Shown piece after piece: positions 46,400-61,779 of a stretch of DNA of 64,000 nt. The stretch spans positions 838,501 through 902,500 of the forward strand of contig JAWNZC010000285.1 in the NCBI GenBank assembly GCA_035771165.1, in the 5' to 3' direction. A program made the translations under genes and the position numbers. Numbering within the stretch: position 1 is the stretch's first letter; every line of letters begins with the position of its first letter. The notes below the pieces were generated by a model. That model had not been told where the DNA came from, did no database searches, and saw nothing but the letters and a program-made list of their open reading frames with translations. The DNA comes from Paragorgia papillata. Lineage: Eukaryota > Cnidaria > Anthozoa > Scleralcyonacea > Coralliidae.

Positions 46400-49300
46400 G
46401 GGGGAGAGATTTCGATGGCTTCGGTTATTTTTAACCGGCTTTCCTATATACGAAATTGAAGCTAAATCGATCTTCTTGCTGGCCCAAGAAAAATTAGAAG
46501 TGGCCCAGATCTGGTTCAAGAGTTGTTCGCTTTTAAAGCAAGAAGCCCAAACTGTCAATTACATCGCGCCGGAAACAGAAATCTTTATTAATTGTAGTTG
46601 CCAGCATAGTCTTTGGGGGAAAAATTTCGATGGCTTCTGTTAACTTTAACCAGCTTTCCTATATATCAAATTGAAGCTCATTATATCGTCTTGCTGGCCC
46701 AAGAAAAATTAGAAGTGGCCCAGATCTGGTTTAAGAGTTATTCGCATAAGCCAAAACTGTGAAGGTATCACCGCATTCACTTGGGGCGAAAATTTCGATG
46801 CGTTCTTTTAATTTTAACCGGCTTTCCTATATATCAAAATGAAGCTCATTCTATCCTCTTGCTGGCCCAAGAAAAATTAGAAGTGGCCCAGATCTGGTTC
46901 AAGAGTTATTCGCTTTTAAAGCGAGACGCCCAAACTGTCAATTGCACAGCGCGCTAAAAATAGAACACTTTATTATTAAATTCGTCGGGATAGTCTTGGG
47001 GAAAGATTTCGATGGCTTTTTTTTAATATTAACCGGCTTTCCTATATGTCAAATTGAAGCTCATTCTATCCTCTTGCTGGCCCAAGAAAAATTAGAAGTG
47101 GCCCAGATCTGGTTCAAGAGTTATTCGCTTTTAAAGTGAGACGCCCAACCTGTCAATTACACAGCGCGCTAAAAATAGAACACTTTATTAACTATATTTC
47201 ACGACATAGCCTTTGGGGGAGAGATTTCGATGGCTTCGGTTATTTTTAACCGGCTTTCCTATATACGAAATTGAAGCTAAATCTATCTTCTTGCTGGCCC
47301 AAGAAAAATTAGAAGTGGCCCAGATCTGGTTCAAGAGTTGTTCGCTTTTAAAGCAAGAAGCCCAAACTGTCAATTACATCGCGCCGCAAACAGAAATCTT
47401 TATTAATTGTAGTTGCCAGCATAGTCTTTGGGGGAAAAATTTCGATGGCTTCTGTTAACTTTAACCAGCTTTCCTATATAACAAATTGAAGCTCATTCTA
47501 TCCTCTTGCTGGCCCAAGAAAAATTAGAAGTGGCCCAGATCTGGTTCAAGAGTTATTCGCTTTTAAAGCGAGACGCCCAAACTGTCAATTACACAGCGCG
47601 CTAAAAATAGAACACATTATTTAATTCGTCGGGATAGTGTTGGGGGGAAAATTTCGAAGGGTTATTTTAATTTTTAACCGGCTTTCCTATATACCAAAAT
47701 GAAGCTCATTCTATCCTCTTTCTGGCCCAAGAAAAATTAGAAGTGGCCCAGATCTGGTTCAAGAGTTATTCGCTTTTAAAGTGAGACGCCCAACCTGTCA
47801 AGTACACAGCGCGCTAAAAATCGAAAACTTTATTAACTATATTTCACGACATAGCCTTTGGGGGAGAGATTTCGATGGCTTCGGTTATTTTTAACCGGCT
47901 TTCCTATATACGAAATTGAAGCTAAATCGATCTTCTTGCTGGCCCAAGAAAAATTAGAAGTGGCCCAGATCTGGTTCAAGAGTTGTTCGCTTTTAAAGCA
48001 AGAAGCCCAAACTGTCAATTGCACAGCGCGCTAAAAATAGAACACTTTATTATTAAATTCGTCGGGGTAGTCTTGGGGAAAGATTTCGATGGCTTTTTTT
48101 AATATTAACCGGCTTTCCTATATGTCAAATTGAAGCTCATTCTATCCTCTTGCTGGCCCAAGAAAAATTAGAAGTGGCCCACATCTGGTTCAAGAGTTAT
48201 TCGCTTTTAAAGTGAGACGCCCAAACCTGTCAATTACACAGCGCGCTAAAAATAGAACACTTTATTAACTATATTTCACGACATAGCCTTTGGGGGAGAG
48301 ATTTCGATGGCTTCGGTTATTTTTAACCGGCTTTCCTATATACGAAATTGAAGCTAAATCGATTTTCTTGCTGGCCCAAGAAAAATTAGAAGTGGCCCAG
48401 ATCTGGTTCAAGAGTTGTTCGCCTTTAAACAAGAAGCCCAAACTGTCAATTACATCGCGCCGGAAACAGAAATCTTTATTAATTGTAGTTGCCAGCATAG
48501 TCTTTGGGGGGGAAATTTCGATGGCTTCTGTTAACTTTAACCAGCTTTCCTATATATCAAATTGAAGCTCATTATATCGTCTTGCTGGCCCAAGAAAAGT
48601 TAGCAGTGGCCCAGATCTGGTTCAAGAGTTGTTCGCTTTTAAAGCAAGAAGCCCAAACTGTCAATTACATCGCGCCGGAAACAGAAATCTTTATTAATTG
48701 TAGTTGCCAGCATAGTCTTTGGGGGAAAAATTTCGATGGCTTCTGTTAACTTTAACCAGCTTTCCTATATATCAAATTGAAGCTCATTATATCGTCTTGC
48801 TGGCCCAAGAAAAATTAGAAGTGGCCCAGATCTGGTTTAAGAGTTATTCGCATAAGCCAAAACTGTGAAGGTATCACCACATTCACTTGGGGGGAAAATT
48901 TCGATGCGTTCTTTTAATTTTAACCGGCTTTCCTATATATCAAAATGAAGCTCATTCTATCCTCTTGCTGGCCCAAGAAAAATTAGAAGTGGCCCAGATC
49001 TGGTTCAAGAGTTATTCGCTTTTAAAGCGAGACGCCCAAACTGTCAATTGCACAGCGCGCTAAAAATAGAACACTTTATTATTAAATTCGTCGGGATAGT
49101 CTTGGGGAAAGATTTCGATGGCTTTTTTTAATATTAACCGGCTTTCCTATATGTCAAATTGAAGCTCATTCTATCCTCTTGCTGGCCCAAGAAAAATTAG
49201 AAGTGGCCCAGATCTGGTTCAAGAGTTATTCGCTTTTAAAGTGAGACGCCCAACCTGTCAATTACACAGCGCGCTAAAAATAGAACACTTTATTAACTAT

Positions 49301-52300
49301 ATTTCACGACATAGCCTTTGGGGGAGAGATTTCGATGGCTTCGGTTATTTTTAACCGGCTTTCCTATATACGAAATTGAAGCTAAATCGATCTTCTTGCT
49401 GGCCCAAGAAAAATTAGAAGTGGCCCAGATCTGGTTCAAGAGTTGTTCGCTTTTAAAGCAAGAAGCCCAAACTGTCAATTACATCGCGCCGGAAACAGAA
49501 ATCTTTATTAATTGTAGTTGCCAGCATAGTCTTTGGGGGAAAAATTTCGATGGCTTCTGTTAACTTTAACCAGCTTTCCTATATATCAAATTGAAGCTCA
49601 TTATATCGTCTTGCTGGCCCAAGAAAAATTAGAAGTGGCCCAGATCTGGTTTAAGAGTTATTCGCATAAGCCAAAACTGTGAAGGTATCACCGCATTCAC
49701 TTGGGGGGAAAATTTCGATGCGTTCTTTTAATTTTAACCGGCTTTCCTATATATCAAAATGAAGCTCATTCTATCCTCTTGCTGGCCCAAGAAAAATTAG
49801 AAGTGGCCCAGATCTGGTTCAAGAGTTATTCGCTTTTAAAGCGAGACGCCCAAACTGTCAATTGCACAGCGCGCTAAAAATAGAACACTTTATTATTAAA
49901 TTCGTCGGGATAGTCTTGGGGAAAGATTTCGATGGCTTTTTTTAATATTAACCGGCTTTCCTATATGTCAAATTGAAGCTCATTCTATCCTCTTGCTGGC
50001 CCAAGAAAAATTAGAAGTGGCCCAGATCTGGTTCAAGAGTTATTCGCTTTTAAAGTGAGACGCCCAACCTGTCAATTACACAGCGCGCTAAAAATAGAAC
50101 ACTTTATTAACTATATTTCACGACATAGCCTTTGGGGGAGAGATTTCGATGGCTTCGGTTATTTTTAACCGGCTTTCCTATATACGAAATTGAAGCTAAA
50201 TCTATCTTCTTGCTGGCCCAAGAAAAATTAGAAGTGGCCCAGATCTGGTTCAAGAGTTGTTCGCTTTTAAAGCAAGAAGCCCAAACTGTCAATTACATCG
50301 CGCCGCAAACAGAAATCTTTATTAATTGTAGTTGCCAGCATAGTCTTTGGGGGAAAAATTTCGATGGCTTCTGTTAACTTTAACCAGCTTTCCTATATAA
50401 CAAATTGAAGCTCATTCTATCCTCTTGCTGGCCCAAGAAAAATTAGAAGTGGCCCAGATCTGGTTCAAGAGTTATTCGCTTTTAAAGCGAGACGCCCAAA
50501 CTGTCAATTACACAGCGCGCTAAAAATAGAACACATTATTTAATTCGTCGGGATAGTGTTGGGGGGAAAATTTCGAAGGGTTATTTTAATTTTAAACCGG
50601 CTTTCCTATATACCAAAATGAAGCTCATTCTATCCTCTTTCTGGCCCAAGAAAAATTAGAAGTGGCCCAGATCTGGTTCAAGAGTTATTCGCTTTTAAAG
50701 TGAGACGCCCAACCTGTCAAGTACACAGCGCGCTAAAAATCGAAAACTTTATTAACTATATTTCACGACATAGCCTTTGGGGAGAGATTTCGATGGCTTC
50801 GGTTATTTTTAACCGGCTTTCCTATATACGAAATTGAAGCTAAATCGATCTTCTTGCTGGCCCAAGAAAAATTAGAAGTGGCCCAGATCTGGTTCAAGAG
50901 TTGTTCGCTTTTAAAGCAAGAAGCCCAAACTGTCAATTGCACAGCGCGCTAAAAATAGAACACTTTATTATTAAATTCGTCGGGGTAGTCTTTGGGGAAA
51001 GATTTCGATGGCTTTTTTTAATATTAACCGGCTTTCCTATATGTCAAATTGAAGCTCATTCTATCCTCTTGCTGGCCCAAGAAAAATTAGAAGTGGCCCA
51101 CATCTGGTTCAAGAGTTATTCGCTTTTAAAGTGAGACGCCCAACCTGTCAATGACACAGCGCGCTAAAAATAGAACACTTTATTAACTATATTTCACGAC
51201 ATAGCCTTTGGGGGAGAGATTTCGATGGCTTCGGTTATTTTTAACCGGCTTTCCTATATACGAAATTGAAGCTAAATCGATCTTCTTGCTGGCCCAAGAA
51301 AAATTAGAAGTGGCCCAGATCTGGTTCAAGAGTTGTTCGCTTTTAAACAAGAAGCCCAAACTGTCAATTACATCGCGCCGGAAACAGAAATCTTTATTAA
51401 TTGTAGTTGCCAGCATAGTCTTTGGGGGGGAAATTTCGATGGCTTCTGTTAACTTTAACCAGCTTTCCTATATATCAAATTGAAGCTCATTATATCGTCT
51501 TGCTGGCCCAAGAAAAATTAGAAGTGGCCCAGATCTGGTTTAAGAGTTATTCGCATAAGCCAAAACTGTGAAGGTATCACCACATTCACTTGGGGGGAAA
51601 ATTTCGATGCGTTCTTTTAATTTTAACCGGCTTTCCTATATATCAAAATGAAGCTCATTCTATCCTCTTGCTGGCCCAAGAAAAATTAGAAGTGGCCCAG
51701 ATCTGGTTCAAGAGTTATTCGCTTTTAAAGCGAGACGCCCAAACTGTCAATTGCACAGCGCGCTAAAAATAGAACACTTTATTATTAAATTCGTCGGGAT
51801 AGTCTTGGGGAAAGATTTCGATGGCTTTTTTTAATATTAACCGGCTTTCCTATATGTCAAATTGAAGCTCATTCTATCCTCTTGCTGGCCCAAGAAAAAT
51901 TAGAAGTGGCCCAGATCTGGTTCAAGAGTTATTCGCTTTTAAAGTGAGACGCCCAACTTGTCAATTACACAGCGCGCTAAAAATAGAACACTTTATTAAC
52001 TATATTTCACGACATAGCCTTTGGGGGAGAGATTTCGATGGCTTCGGTTATTTTTAACCGGCTTTCCTATATACGAAATTGAAGCTAAATCGATCTTCTT
52101 GCTGGCCCAAGAAAAATTAGAAGTGGCCCAGATCTGGTTCAAGAGTTGTTCGCTTTTAAAGCAAGAAGCCCAAACTGTCAATTACATCGCGCCGGAAACA
52201 GAAATCTTTATTAATTGTAGTTGCCAGCATAGTCTTTGGGGGAAAAATTTCGATGGCTTCTGTTAACTTTAACCAGCTTTCCTATATATCAAATTGAAGC

Positions 52301-54774
52301 TCATTATATCGTCTTGCTGGCCCAAGAAAAATTAGAAGTGGCCCAGATCTGGTTTTAAGAGTTATTCGCATAAGCCAAAACTGTGAAGGTATCACCGCAT
52401 TCACTTGGGGGGAAAATTTCGATGCGTTCTTTTAATTTTAACCGGCTTTCCTATATATCAAAATGAAGCTCATTCTATCCTCTTGCTGGCGCAAGAAAAA
52501 TTAGAAGTGGCCCAGATCTGGTTCAAGAGTTATTCGCTTTTAAAGCGAGACGCCCAAACTGTCAATTGCACAGCGCGCTAAAAATAGAACACTTTATTAT
52601 TAAATTCGTCGGGATAGTCTTGGGGAAAGATTTCGATGGCTTTTTTAATATTAAACCGGCTTTCCTATATGTCAAATTGAAGCTCATTCTATCCTCTTCC
52701 TGGCCCAAGAAAAATTAGAAGTGGCCCAGATCTGGTTCAAGAGTTATTCGCTTTTAAAGTGAGACGCCCAAACCTGTCAATTACACAGCGCGCTAAAAAT
52801 AGAACACTTTATTAACTATATTTCACGACATAGCCTTTGGGGGAGAGATTTCGATGGCTTCGGTTATTTTTAACCGGCTTTCCTATATACGAAATTGAAG
52901 CTAAATCTATCTTCTTGCTGGCCCAAGAAAAATTAGAAGTGGCCCAGATCTGGTTCAAGAGTTGTTCGCTTTTAAAGCAAGAAGCCCAAACTGTCAATTA
53001 CATCGCGCCGCAAACAGAAATCTTTATTAATTGTAGTTGCCAGCATAGTCTTTGGGGGAAAAATTTCGATGGCTTCTGTTAACTTTAACCAGCTTTCCTA
53101 TATAACAAATTGAAGCTCATTCTATCCTCTTGCTGGCCCAAGAAAAATTAGAAGTGGCCCAGATCTGGTTCAAGAGTTATTCGCTTTTAAAGCGAGACGC
53201 CCAAACTGTCAATTACACAGCGCGCTAAAAATAGAACACATTATTTAATTCGTCGGGATAGTGTTGGGGGAAAAATTTCGAAGGGTTATTTTAATTTTAA
53301 CCGGCTTTCCTATATACCAAAATGAAGCTCATTCTATCCTCTTTCTGGCCCAAGAAAAATTAGAAGTGGCCCAGATCTGGTTCAAGAGTTATTCGCTTTT
53401 AAAGTGAGACGCCCAACCTGTCAAGTACACAGCGCGCTAAAAATCGAAAACTTTATTAACTATATTTCACGACATAGCCTTTGGGGGAGAGATTTCGATG
53501 GCTTCGGTTATTTTTAACCGGCTTTCCTATATACGAAATTGAAGCTAAATCGATCTTCTTGCTGGCCCAAGAAAAATTAGAAGTGGCCCAGATCTGGTTC
53601 AAGAGTTGTTCGCTTTTAAAGCAAGAAGCCCAAACTGTCAATTGCACAGCGCACTAAAAATAGAACACTTATTATTAAATTCGTCGGGGTAGTCTTGGGG
53701 AAAGATTTCGATGGCTTTTTTTTAATATTAACCGGCTTTCCTATATGTCAAATTGAAGCTCATTCTATCCTCTTGCTGGCCCAAGAAAAATTAGAAGTGG
53801 CCCACATCTGGTTCAAGAGTTATTCGCTTTTAAAGTGAGACGCCCAACCTGTCAATTACACAGCGCGCTAAAAATAGAACACTTTATTAACTATATTTCA
53901 CGACATAGCCTTTGGGGGAGAGATTTCGATGGCTTCGGTTATTTTTAACCGGCTTTCCTATATACGAAATTGAAGCTAAATCGATCTTCTTGCTGGCCCA
54001 AGAAAAATTAGAAGTGGCCCAGATCTGGTTCAAGAGTTGTTCGCCTTTAAACAAGAAGCCCAAACTGTCAATTACATCGCGCCGGAAACAGAAATCTTTA
54101 TTAATTGTAGTTGCCAGCATAGTCTTTGGGGGGAAATTTCGATGGCTTCTGTTAACTTTAACCAGCTTTCCTATATATCAAATTGAAGCTCATTATATCG
54201 TCTTGCTGGCCCAAGAAAAATTAGAAGTGGCCCAGATCTGGTTCAAGAGTTGTTCGCTTTTAAAGCAAGAAGCCCAAACTGTCAATTACATCGCGCCGGA
54301 AACAGAAATCTTTATTAATTGTAGTTGCCAGCATAGTCTTTGGGGGAAAAATTTCGATGGCTTCTGTTAAATTTAACCAGCTTTCCTATATAACAAATTG
54401 AAGCTCATTCTATCCTCTTGCTGGCCCAAGAAAAATTAGAAGTGGCCCAGATCTGGTTCAAGAGTTATTCGCTTTTAAAGCGAGACGCCCAAACTGTCAA
54501 TTACACAGCGCGCTAAAAATAGAACACTTTATTATTTAATTCGTCGGGATAGTCTTGGGGGGAAAATTTCGAAGGGTTATTTTAATTTTAACCGGCTTTC
54601 CTATATACCAAAATGAAGCTCATTCTATCCTCTTTTCTGGCCCAAGAAAAATTAGAAGTGGCCCAGATCTGGTTCAAGAGTTATTCGCTTTTAAAGTGAG
54701 ACGCCCAACCTGTCAATTACACAGCGCGCTAAAAATCGAAAACTTTATTAACTATATTTCACGACATAGCCTTT
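46400..54774 (+). repeat. 2.7-kb super-repeat, three successive copies
   Basis: The diagnostic CGCCGCAAACAG variant lies at 47387, 50306 and 53011 (spacings 2919 and 2705). The first copy is longer because it holds one extra subunit (about 48506-48720, with the private variant AAGTTAGCAGTGG). Each copy has the order 814-816, 644, 431, then 813 or 1028 bp. Confidence 0.82.
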
Positions 54775-56020
54775 GGGGGAGAGATTTCGATGGCTTCGGT
54801 TATTTTTAACCGGCTTTCCTATATACGAAATTGAAGCTAAATCGATCTTCTTGCTGGCCCAAGAAAAATTAGAAGTGGCCCAGATCTGGTTCAAGAGTTG
54901 TTCGCTTTTAAAGCAAGAAGCCCAAACTGTCAATTGCACAGCGCCGGAAACAGAAATCTTTATTAATTGTAGTTGCCAGCATAGTCTTTGGGGGGGAAAT
55001 TTCGATGGCTTCTGTTAACTTTAACCAGCTTTCCTATATATCAAATTGAAGCTCATTATATCGTCTTGCTGGCCCAAGAAAAATTAGAAGTGGCCCAGAT
55101 CTGGTTTAAGAGTTATTCGCATAAGCCAAAACTGTGAAGGTATCACCACATTCACTTGGGGGAAAAATTTCGATGCGTTCTTTTAATTTTAACCGGCTTT
55201 CCTATATATCAAAATGAAGCTCATTCTATCCTCTTGCTGGCCCAAGAAAAATTAGAAGTGGCCCAGATCTGGTTCAAGAGTTATTCGCTTTTAAAGCGAG
55301 ACGCCCAAACTGTCAATTGCACAGCGCGCTAAAAATAGAACACTTGATTATTAAATTCGTCGGGATAGTCTTCGGGAAAGATTTCGATGGCTTTTTTTGA
55401 TATTAACCGGCTTTCCTATATGTCAAATTGAAGCTCATTCTATGCTCTTGCTGGCCCAAGAAAAATTAGAAGTGGCCCAGATCTGGTTCAAGAGTTATTC
55501 GCTTTTAAAGTGAGACGCCCAACCTGTCAATTACACAGCGCGCTAAAAATCGAAAACTTTATTAACTATATTTCACGACATAGCCTTTGGGGGAGAGATT
55601 TCGATGGCTTCGGTTATTTTTAACCGGCTTTCCTATATACGAAATAGAAGCTAAATCTGTCTTCTTGCTGGCCCAAGAAAAATTAGAAGTGGCCCAGATT
55701 TGGTTCAAGAGTTGTTCGCTTTTAAAGCAAGAAGCCCAAACTGTCAATTACATCGCGCCGGAAACAGAAATCTTTATTAATTGTACTTGCCGACATAGTC
55801 TTTGGGGGGAAAATTTCGATGGCTTCTGTTAACTTTAACCAGCTTTCCTATATATCAAATTGAAGCTCATTATATCGTCTTGCTGGCCCAAGAAAAATTA
55901 GAAGTGGCCCAGATCTGGTTTAAGAGTTATTCGCTTTTAAAGCGAGACGCCCAAACTGTCAATTGCACAGCGCGCTAAAAATAGAACACTTTATTAACTA
56001 TATTTCACGACATAGCCTTT

Positions 56021-57824
56021 GGGGGAGAGATTTCGATGGCTTCGGTTATTTTTAACCGGCTTTCCTATATACGAAATTGAAGCTAAATCGATCTTCTTGC
56101 TGGCCCAAGAAAAATTAGAAGTGGCCCAGATCTGGTTCAAGAGTTGTTCGCTTTTAAAGCAAGAAGCCCAAACTGTCAATTACATCGCGCCGGAAACAGA
56201 AATCTTTATTAATTGTAGTTGCCAGCATAGTCTTTGGGGGGGAAATTTCGATGGCTTCTGTTAACTTTAACCAGCTTTCCTATATATCAAATTGAAGCTC
56301 ATTATATCGTCTTGCTGGCCCAAGAAAAATTAGAAGTGGCCCAGATCTGGTTTAAGAGATATTCGCATAAGCCAAAACTGTGAAGGTATCACCACATTCA
56401 CTTGGGGGGGAAATTTCGATGCGTTCTTTTAATTTTAACCGGCTTTCCTATATATCAAAATGAAGCTCATTCTATCCTCTTGCTGGCCCAAGAAAAATTA
56501 GAAGTGGCCCAGATCTGGTTCAAGAGTTATTCGCTTTTAAAGCGAGACGCCCAAACTGTCAATTGCACAGCGCGCTAAAAATAGAACACTTTATTAACTA
56601 TATTTCACGACATAGCCTTTGGGGGAGAGATTTCGATGGCTTCGGTTATTTTTAACCGGCTTTCCTATATACGAAATTGAAGCTAAATCGATCTTCTTGC
56701 TGGCCCAAGAAAAATTAGAAGTGGCCCAGATCTGGTTCAAGAGTTGTTCGCTTTTAAAGCAAGAAGCCCAAACTGTCAATTACATCGCGCCGGAAACAGA
56801 AATCTTTATTAATTGTAGTTGCCAGCATAGTCTTTGGGGGGGGAAATTTCGATGGCTTCTGTTAACTTTAACCAGCTTTCCTATATATCAAATTGAAGCT
56901 CATTATATCGTCTTGCTGGCCCAAGAAAAATTAGAAGTGGCCCAGATCTGGTTTAAGAGTTATTCGCATAAGCCAAAACTGTGAAGGTATCACCACATTC
57001 ACTTGGGGGGGAAATTTCGATGCGTTCTTTTAATTTTAACCGGCTTTCCTATATATCAAAATGAAGCTCATTCTATCCTCTTGCTGGCCCAAGAAAAATT
57101 AGAAGTGGCCCAGATCTGGTTCAAGAGTTATTCGCTTTTAAAGCGAGACGCCCAAACTGTCAATTGCACAGCGCGCTAAAAATAGAACACTTTATTAACT
57201 ATATTTCACGACATAGCCTTTGGGGGAGAGATTTCGATGGCTTCGGTTATTTTTAACCGGCTTTCCTATATACGAAATTGAAGCTAAATCGATCTTCTTG
57301 CTGGCCCAAGAAAAATTAGAAGTGGCCCAGATCTGGTTCAAGAGTTGTTCGCTTTTAAAGCAAGAAGCCCAAACTGTCAATTACATCGCGCCGGAAACAG
57401 AAATCTTTATTAATTGTAGTTGCCAGCATAGTCGTCTTTGGGGGAAAAATTTCGATGGCTTCTGTTAACTTTAACCAGCTTTCCTATATATCAAATTGAA
57501 GCTCATTATATCGTCTTGCTGGCCCAAGAAAAATTAGAAGTGGCCCAGATCTGGTTTAAGAGTTATTCGCATAAGCCAAAACTGTGAAGGTATCACCACA
57601 TTCACTTGGGGGGGAAATTTCGATGCGTTCTTTTAATTTTAACCGGCTTTCCTATATATCAAAATGAAGCTCATTCTGTCCTCTTGCTGGCCCAAGAAAA
57701 ATTAGAAGTGGCCCAGATCTGGTTCAAGAGTTATTCGCTTTTAAAGCGAGACGCCCAAACTGTCAATTGCACAGCGCGCTAAAAATAGAACACTTTATTA
57801 ACTATATTTCACGACATAGCCTTT
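56021..57824 (+). repeat. three tandem 600-bp units
   Basis: Type A starts at 56021, 56621, 57222 and 57825 mark three successive A-B-C/D units that are almost identical. The third has a GTCGTC expansion at 57432 in place of GTC. Confidence 0.85.
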
Positions 57825-60800
57825 GGGGGAGAGATTTCGATGGCTTCGGTTATTTTTAACCGGCTTTCCTATATACGAAATTGAAGCTAAATCGATCTTC
57901 TTGCTGGCCCAAGAAAAATTAGAAGTGGCCCAGATCTGGTTCAAGAGTTGTTCGCTTTTAAAGCAAGAAGCCCAAACTGTCAATTACATCGCGCCGGAAA
58001 CAGAAATCTTTATTAATTGTAGTTGCCAGCATAGTCTTTGGGGGAAAAATTTCGATGGCTTCTGTTAACTTTAACCAGCTTTCCTATATATCAAATTGAA
58101 GCTCATTATATCGTCTTGCTGGCCCAAGAAAAATTAGAAGTGGCCCAGATCTGGTTTAAGAGTTATTCGCATAAGCCAAAACTGTGAAGGTATCACCACA
58201 TTCACTTGGGGGAAAATTTCGATGCGTTCTTTTAATTTTAACCGGCTTTCCTATATATCAAAATGAAGCTCATTCTATCCTCTTGCTGGCCCAAGAAAAA
58301 TTAGAAGTGGCCCAGATCTGGTTCAAGAGTTATTCGCTTTTAAAGCGAGACGCCCAAACTGTCAATTGCACAGCGCGCTAAAAATAGAACACTTTATTAT
58401 TAAATTCGTCGGGATAGTCTTGGGGAAAGATTTCGATGGCTTTTTTTAATATTAACCGGCTTTCCTATATGTCAAATTGAAGCTCATTCTATCCTCTTGC
58501 TGGCCCAAGAAAAATTAGAAGTGGCCCAGATCTGGTTCAAGAGTTATTCGCTTTTAAAGTGAGACGCCCAACCTGTCAATTACACAGCGCGCTAAAAATA
58601 GAACACTTTATTAACTATATTTCACGACATAGCCTTTGGGGGAGAGATTTCGATGGCTTCGGTTATTTTTAACCGGCTTTCCTATATACGAAATTGAAGC
58701 TAAATCGATCTTCTTGCTGGCCCAAGAAAAATTAGAAGTGGCCCAGATCTGGTTCAAGAGTTGTTCGCTTTTAAAGCAAGAAGCCCAAACTGTCAATTGC
58801 ACAGCGCACTAAAAATAGAACACTTTATTATTAAATTCGTCGGGGTAGTCTTGGGGAAAGATTTCGATGGCTTTTTTTAATATTAACCGGCTTTCCTATA
58901 TGTCAAATTGAAGCTCATTCTATCCTCTTGCTGGCCCAAGAAAAATTAGAAGTGGCCCACATCTGGTTCAAGAGTTATTCGCTTTTAAAGTGAGACGCCC
59001 AACCTGTCAATTACACAGCGCGCTAAAAATAGAACACTTTATTAACTATATTTCACGACATAGCCTTTGGGGGAGAGATTTCGATGGCTTCGGTTATTTT
59101 TAACCGGCTTTCCTATATACGAAATTGAAGCTAAATCGATCTTCTTGCTGGCCCAAGAAAAATTAGAAGTGGCCCAGATCTGGTTCAAGAGTTGTTCGCC
59201 TTTAAACAAGAAGCCCAAACTGTCAATTACATCGCGCCGGAAACAGAAATCTTTATTAATTGTAGTTGCCAGCATAGTCTTTGGGGGGGAAATTTCGATG
59301 GCTTCTGTTAACTTTAACCAGCTTTCCTATATTTCAAATTGAAGCTCATTATATCGTCTTGCTGGCCCAAGAAAAATTAGAAGTGGCCCAGATCTGGTTC
59401 AAGAGTTGTTCGCTTTTAAAGCAAGAAGCCCAAACTGTCAATTACATCGCGCCGGAAACAGAAATCTTTATTAATTGTAGTTGCCAGCATAGTCTTTGGG
59501 GGAAAAATTTCGATGGCTTCTGTTAAATTTAACCAGCTTTCCTATATAACAAATTGAAGCTCATTCTATCCTCTTGCTGGCCCAAGAAAAATTAGAAGTG
59601 GCCCAGATCTGGTTCAAGAGTTATTCGCTTTTAAAGCGAGACGCCCAAACTGTCAATTACACAGCGCGCTAAAAATAGAACACTTTATTATTTAATTCGT
59701 CGGGATAGTCTTGGGGGGAAAATTTCGAAGGGTTATTTTAATTTTAACCGGCTTTCCTACATACCAAAATGAAGCTCATTCTATCCTCTTTCTGGCCCAA
59801 GAAAAATTAGAAGTGGCCCAGATCTGGTTCAAGAGTTATTCGCTTTTAAAGTGAGACGCCCAACCTGTCAATTACACAGCGCGCTAAAAATCGAAAACTT
59901 TATTAACTATATTTCACGACATAGCCTTTGGGGGAGAGATTTCGATGGCTTCGGTTATTTTTAACCGGCTTTCCTATATACGAAATTGAAGCTAAATCGA
60001 TCTTCTTGCTGGCCCAAGAAAAATTAGAAGTGGCCCAGATCTGGTTCAAGAGTTGTTCGCTTTTAAAGCAAGAAGCCCAAACTGTCAATTGCACAGCGCC
60101 GGAAACAGAAATCTTTATTAATTGTAGTTGCCAGCATAGTCTTTGGGGGGGAAATTTCGATGGCTTCTGTTAACTTTAACCAGCTTTCCTATATATCAAA
60201 TTGAAGCTCATTATATCGTCTTGCTGGCCCAAGAAAAATTAGAAGTGGCCCAGATCTGGTTTAAGAGTTATTCGCATAAGCCAAAACTGTGAAGGTATCA
60301 CCACATTCACTTGGGGGAAAAATTTCGAGGCGTTCTTTTAATTTTAACCGGCTTTCCTATATATCAAAATGAAGCTCATTCTATCCTCTTGCTGGCCCAA
60401 GAAAAATTAGAAGTGGCCCAGATCTGGTTCAAGAGTTATTCGCTTTTAAAGCGAGACGCCCAAACTGTCAATTGCACAGCGCGCTAAAAATAGAACACTT
60501 TATTAACTATATTTCACGACATAGCCTTTGGGGGAGAGATTTCGATGGCTTCGGTTAATTTTAACCGGCTTTCCTATATACGAAATTGAAGCTAAATCGA
60601 TCTTCTTGCTGGCCCAACAAAAATTAGAAGTGGCCCAGATCTGGTTCAAGAGTTGTTCGCTTTTAAAGCAAGAAGCCCAAACTGTCAATTACATCGCGCC
60701 GGAAACAGAAATCTTTATTAATTGTAGTTGCCAGCATAGTCTTTGGGGGGGAAATTTCGATGGCTTCTGTTAACTTTAACCAGCTTTCCTATATATCAAA

Positions 60801-61779
60801 TTGAAGCTCATTATATCGTCTTGCTGGCCCAAGAAAAATTAGAAGTGGCCCAGATCTGGTTTAAGAGTTATTCGCATAAGCCAAAACTGTGAAGGTATCA
60901 CCACATTCACTTGGGGGGAAAATTTCCATGCGTTCTTTTAATTTTAACCGGCTTTCCTATATATCAAAATGAAGCTCATTCTATCCTCTTGCTGGCCCAA
61001 GAAAAATTAGAAGTGGCCCAGATCTGGTTCAAGAGTTATTCGCTTTTAAAGCGAGACGCCCAAACTGTCAATTGCACAGCGCGCTAAAAATAGAACACTT
61101 TATTAACTATATTTCACGACATAGCCTTTGGGGGAGAGATTTCGATGGCTTCGGTTATTTTTAACCGGCTTTCCTATATACGAAATTGAAGCTAAATCGA
61201 TCTTCTTGCTGGCCCAAGAAAAATTAGAAGTGGCCCAGATCTGGTTCAAGAGTTGTTCGCTTTTAAAGCAAGAAGCCCAAACTGTCAATTACATCGCGCC
61301 GGAAACAGAAATCTTTATTAATTGGAGTTGCCAGCATAGTCTTTGGGGGGTAAATTTCGATGGCTTCTGTTAACTTTAAACCAGCTTTCCTATATATCAA
61401 ATTGAAGCTCATTATATCGTCTTGCTGGCCCAAGAAAAATTAGAAGTGGCCCAGATCTGGTTTAAGAGTTATTCGCATAAGCCAAAACTGTGAAGGTATC
61501 ACCACATTCACTTGGGGGGAAAATTTCGATGCGTTCTTTTAATTTTAACCGGCTTTCCTATATATCAAAATGAAGCTCATTCTATCCTCTTGCTGGCCCA
61601 AGAAAAATTAGAAGTGGCCCAGATCTGGTTCAAGAGTTATTCGCTTTTAAAGCGAGACGCCCAAACTGTCAATTGCACAGCGCGCTAAAAATAGAACACT
61701 TGATTATTAAATTCGTCGGGATAGTCTTCGGGAAAGATTTCGATGGCTTTTTTTGATATTAACCGGCTTTCCTATATGT

